Shown in pieces: positions 5,357-7,246 of a stretch of DNA of 7,246 nt. The position numbers and the translations under genes were made by a program. Source of the stretch: a bacterium (GTDB taxonomy: Bacteria > Krumholzibacteriota > Krumholzibacteriia > LZORAL124-64-63). The notes beneath the pieces were generated by a model, which was not told the origin of the DNA, made no database searches, and saw nothing but the letters and a program-made list of their open reading frames with translations. The stretch is from assembly GCA_030635025.1 (NCBI GenBank), contig DAOVZQ010000118.1:1-7246 (forward strand), read 5' to 3'. How positions within the stretch are numbered: the stretch's first letter is position 1; each line of letters starts with the position of its first letter.

Positions 5357-6226
5357 TCAGCGACCGGCGCGCCGGCGTCGGAAGAGGGCGGCGCCGATCT
5401 GGACGGTCACGTAGACGCCTGCGGCCAGCAGGATGGTCGTGGCGCCGACGGGCAGGTCGGCGCTGTAGCTCACGGCGAGTCCGGAGACGACCAGGATCGC
5501 ACTCAGGGCCGCGGCCAGGATCATCATCTGCCACAGGCGTCGGGCGAAGACTCCGGCCGCCGAAACGGGCAGCGTCACCAGCGCGATTACCATGACCACA
5601 CCAACGACGTAGATCAATGTAACGATGGTCAGCGCTGTCAGCATCAACAACAGGGTGGTGGCTAGAGTCACGTTCACGCCGCGCAGCCGGGCGAATTCCT
5701 CGTCGTAACAGATCGCCAGCAGGGGATGGTAGTAGAGCAGGACGCCGCCGAGGACCAGCACGTCCAGCACCGCCAGCAGACGGAGGTCGCTCACGTCCAC
5801 CAGCGCGAGGTTGCCGAAGAGGTAGGTCATCAGGTCGGCCTTGTAGCCGGGCGTCTGGAAGAGGAAGAGCACGCCGGCGGCCATGCCCACCGCCCACAGC
5901 GCCGAGATTACGGTGTCCTCGCGTTCGCGCCAGTGGGTGCGTACCAGGGCGATGATCACCGCCGCGACGAGCGCCGTGACGATTGCCCCGTGCAGGGGTT
6001 GCAGCCACGTTACGCCGTGAACGGTGCGGAGCCAGTAGGCGGCGCCCATGCCGCCCAATACCGTATGGGCCAGGCTGCCGGCGATCACCGTGATGCGGCG
6101 CGTCACCACGAAGGTGCCGACGACACCGCTGGCCACCGCGGCCAGCACGCCCGCCAACAGCGCGTGCCGCAGGAAGGCGTGATCGATGACGGCTTGGACG
6201 AACTCACTCACAGTGATCGGCTCCAT
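5357..6226 (-). CDS. znuB: ZnuB-like zinc/manganese ABC transporter membrane permease
   Basis: The 289-residue protein is a full-length permease of the ABC-3 family (ZnuB/MntB/TroC), which forms the homodimeric channel of high-affinity Zn2+ or Mn2+ importers. About eight membrane segments are seen, starting near residue 20. Family signatures include GVVGTFVVTRRITVIAGSLAH (35-54), the YLFGNLALV block (135-143), the cytoplasmic coupling region CYDEEFARLRGVNV (173-186), and VVGVVMVIALVTLPVSAA (207-224). It ends in a basic cluster (RRRRAGR). The ATG at 6226 overlaps the ATPase gene by 23 bases; its ribosome binding site is weak. A GTG at 6211 (residue 6) has GGAG nearby and could be the true start, with no effect on the membrane core. 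Zinc is favoured over manganese from the His-rich tail of the partner ATPase; this is inference. Confidence 0.92.
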   Translation of the reverse strand: MEPITVSEFVQAVIDHAFLRHALLAGVLAAVASGVVGTFVVTRRITVIAGSLAHTVLGGMGAAYWLRTVHGVTWLQPLHGAIVTALVAAVIIALVRTHWREREDTVISALWAVGMAAGVLFLFQTPGYKADLMTYLFGNLALVDVSDLRLLAVLDVLVLGGVLLYYHPLLAICYDEEFARLRGVNVTLATTLLLMLTALTIVTLIYVVGVVMVIALVTLPVSAAGVFARRLWQMMILAAALSAILVVSGLAVSYSADLPVGATTILLAAGVYVTVQIGAALFRRRRAGR

Positions 6227-6980
6227 GCAGGTGGTCGTGCGTGTGGTCGTGATCGTGGCGCACCAGGCGCAGGCCGGCCGGACCGTAGAACAGCCGTGAT
6301 ATCTCGTCCGGGATCTCGGTCACACAATGTTCGGACACGTGTATGTTCACGCAAAAGACCCGATTCACATGTTGCGACACGACGCTGACGTCGTGGGACA
6401 CGATCACCACGGTCATGGTTTCGTTCAGGCGTTTCAGCAGGGCGTAGACCTCGTCCTGGACGGCGGGGTCGAGGCTGGCCGTCGGCTCGTCCAGCATCAG
6501 CACCGCGGGTTCGCAGGCCAGGGCGCGGGCGATGAGGACGCGTTGACGTTGGCCGCCCGAGAGCGACGCGAAGGGCCGATCGCGCAGGTCGATGGCGTCG
6601 CAGGCCGACAAGGCGTCGGCGGCCGCCGTGCGATCGGAGGCGCGGTATGGTCCCCAGGGTAACGGTCCCGAAAGCCGTCCCATCAACACCACGTCGTCCA
6701 CGGTCATGGGGAAACTGGCGTCGATCTGCAGATGCTGTGGCATGTAGCCCACGCGCAATCTCGACCGGCGCGGTGAGGTGCCCAGCAACCTGACCTCGCC
6801 GCGTTGCGGCTTTTCCAGCCCCAGCATCAGGCGCAGCAGGGTCGATTTGCCGCCGCCGTTGGGTCCGATGATCGACACGAAGTCGCCGTCGTGGACCGTG
6901 CAGTCCACGTTCTTGAGGGCGGGTGTGGCGCCGTAGTTGAAATCGACGTTGCGCAGGGTCACGACCGGATTGTCGCTCAT
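6204..6980 (-). CDS. znuC: ZnuC-like zinc/manganese ABC transporter ATP-binding protein
   Basis: The 258-residue ATPase drives metal import through the ZnuB-type channel at the inner face of the membrane. All nucleotide-binding motifs are intact: Walker A GPNGGGKST (39-47), Q-loop Gln82 in GYMPQ, signature LSGGQRQR (140-147), Walker B VLMLDEP (160-166) and switch His196 in IVSHD. The VNIHVSEHC block (211-219) and FYGPAGLRL (231-239) match the C-terminal part of ZnuC proteins. The tail HDHDHTHDHLHGADHCE (242-258) is rich in His and Asp and is a likely metal-binding extension; E. coli ZnuC also ends in a His-rich stretch, which supports zinc as substrate. The ATG at 6980 overlaps the TGA of the binding-protein gene (ATGA), and a strong GAGGAGG lies about seven bases upstream. 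The 3' end overlaps znuB by 23 bases. Confidence 0.94.
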   Translation of the reverse strand: MSDNPVVTLRNVDFNYGATPALKNVDCTVHDGDFVSIIGPNGGGKSTLLRLMLGLEKPQRGEVRLLGTSPRRSRLRVGYMPQHLQIDASFPMTVDDVVLMGRLSGPLPWGPYRASDRTAAADALSACDAIDLRDRPFASLSGGQRQRVLIARALACEPAVLMLDEPTASLDPAVQDEVYALLKRLNETMTVVIVSHDVSVVSQHVNRVFCVNIHVSEHCVTEIPDEISRLFYGPAGLRLVRHDHDHTHDHLHGADHCE

Positions 6981-7246
6981 GGTGAGCCCTCCTCGTCGTC
7001 GACGGGAGAGAGGGCGGCGCCGATCGCGGCCGCCATATACCGCATGTTCTCTGCGTAGTCGCGTGCAAGGGGATCCAGCACCGTCACGCTGAGCCCCTCC
7101 GACTTTGCCAGGGCGTTCAACTGCGCGCTGGACGACTGGGGCTGCACGAAGATCGTACGCACGCCCTGTGTCCGGATCTCCTCCAGCACCGACGCCAGGT
7201 GGCGTGGGCTGGGCGGCAGGCCGTCCTTCTCGATGGCAGTCTGGAC
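6977..7246 (-). CDS. znuA: ZnuA-like metal ABC transporter substrate-binding protein, C-terminal part
   Basis: The frame is open from the window edge to the TGA at 6977-6979 and encodes the last 89 residues; the signal peptide and N-terminal lobe lie beyond the window. It matches the C-terminal lobe of cluster 9 (ZnuA/TroA/PsaA) solute-binding proteins. The signs are EKDGLPPSPRHLASVLEEIR, the strand-turn GVRTIFVQPQSSSAQLNALA and the VTVLDPLARDYAENMRYMA ending. The Asp of LDPL (residue 58 of the visible part) corresponds to a metal ligand in TroA- and PsaA-type proteins. The His ligands would be in the missing part. A GTG at 7187-7189 could be mistaken for a start, but family similarity continues upstream without a break to the window edge. 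The stop overlaps the start of znuC by four bases, so the two are translationally coupled. Confidence 0.9.
   Translation of the reverse strand, partial: VQTAIEKDGLPPSPRHLASVLEEIRTQGVRTIFVQPQSSSAQLNALAKSEGLSVTVLDPLARDYAENMRYMAAAIGAALSPVDDEEGSP

Noticed and set aside
7187..7189. GTG as the start of a short 70-residue gene at 6977-7189
   Set aside because: Similarity to ZnuA-type proteins continues upstream in the same frame to the window edge, so this is an internal Val codon of a truncated larger gene.

Overview
The window is high-GC DNA, densely packed with genes, and most likely comes from an uncultured bacterium of the FCB side of the tree (Krumholzibacteriota- or Eisenbacteria-like). The main evidence is the 801-residue secreted protein at 855-3260. 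It combines LVIVD-type propeller repeats, a fibronectin-like segment and a C-terminal FlgD-type Ig-like domain with an NPFNP motif, an architecture common in those lineages. The assignment is inference from style, since no rRNA or marker gene is present.

Left half (+ strand): the end of a cyclophilin-type peptidyl-prolyl isomerase (to 172), a 71-residue lysine-rich unknown protein (243-458), an alkyltransferase-like DNA-repair protein in which the catalytic cysteine is tryptophan (466-777), and the large exported repeat protein (855-3260).

Right half (- strand, read from 7246 down to 3261): a compact apparent operon. It encodes the end of a zinc/manganese ABC substrate-binding protein (ZnuA-like), the ATPase (ZnuC-like, with a His-rich tail), the membrane permease (ZnuB-like), a permease of the DUF318/SO_0444 putative Cu/Zn efflux type, and an aldo/keto reductase closely resembling the Kv-channel beta subunit family. 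Junctions are 4-nt and 23-nt overlaps followed by 13-nt and 19-nt gaps, so co-transcription is very likely. The operon promoter lies outside the window.

The two halves converge at 3260/3261, where the two stop codons abut with no intergenic base. No stretch of 300 bases lacks a gene; the longest gap is 77 bases. The most thought-provoking element is the right-hand operon, which joins a metal importer to a likely metal exporter and a redox enzyme. No CRISPR array, mobile element, tRNA or rRNA was seen.
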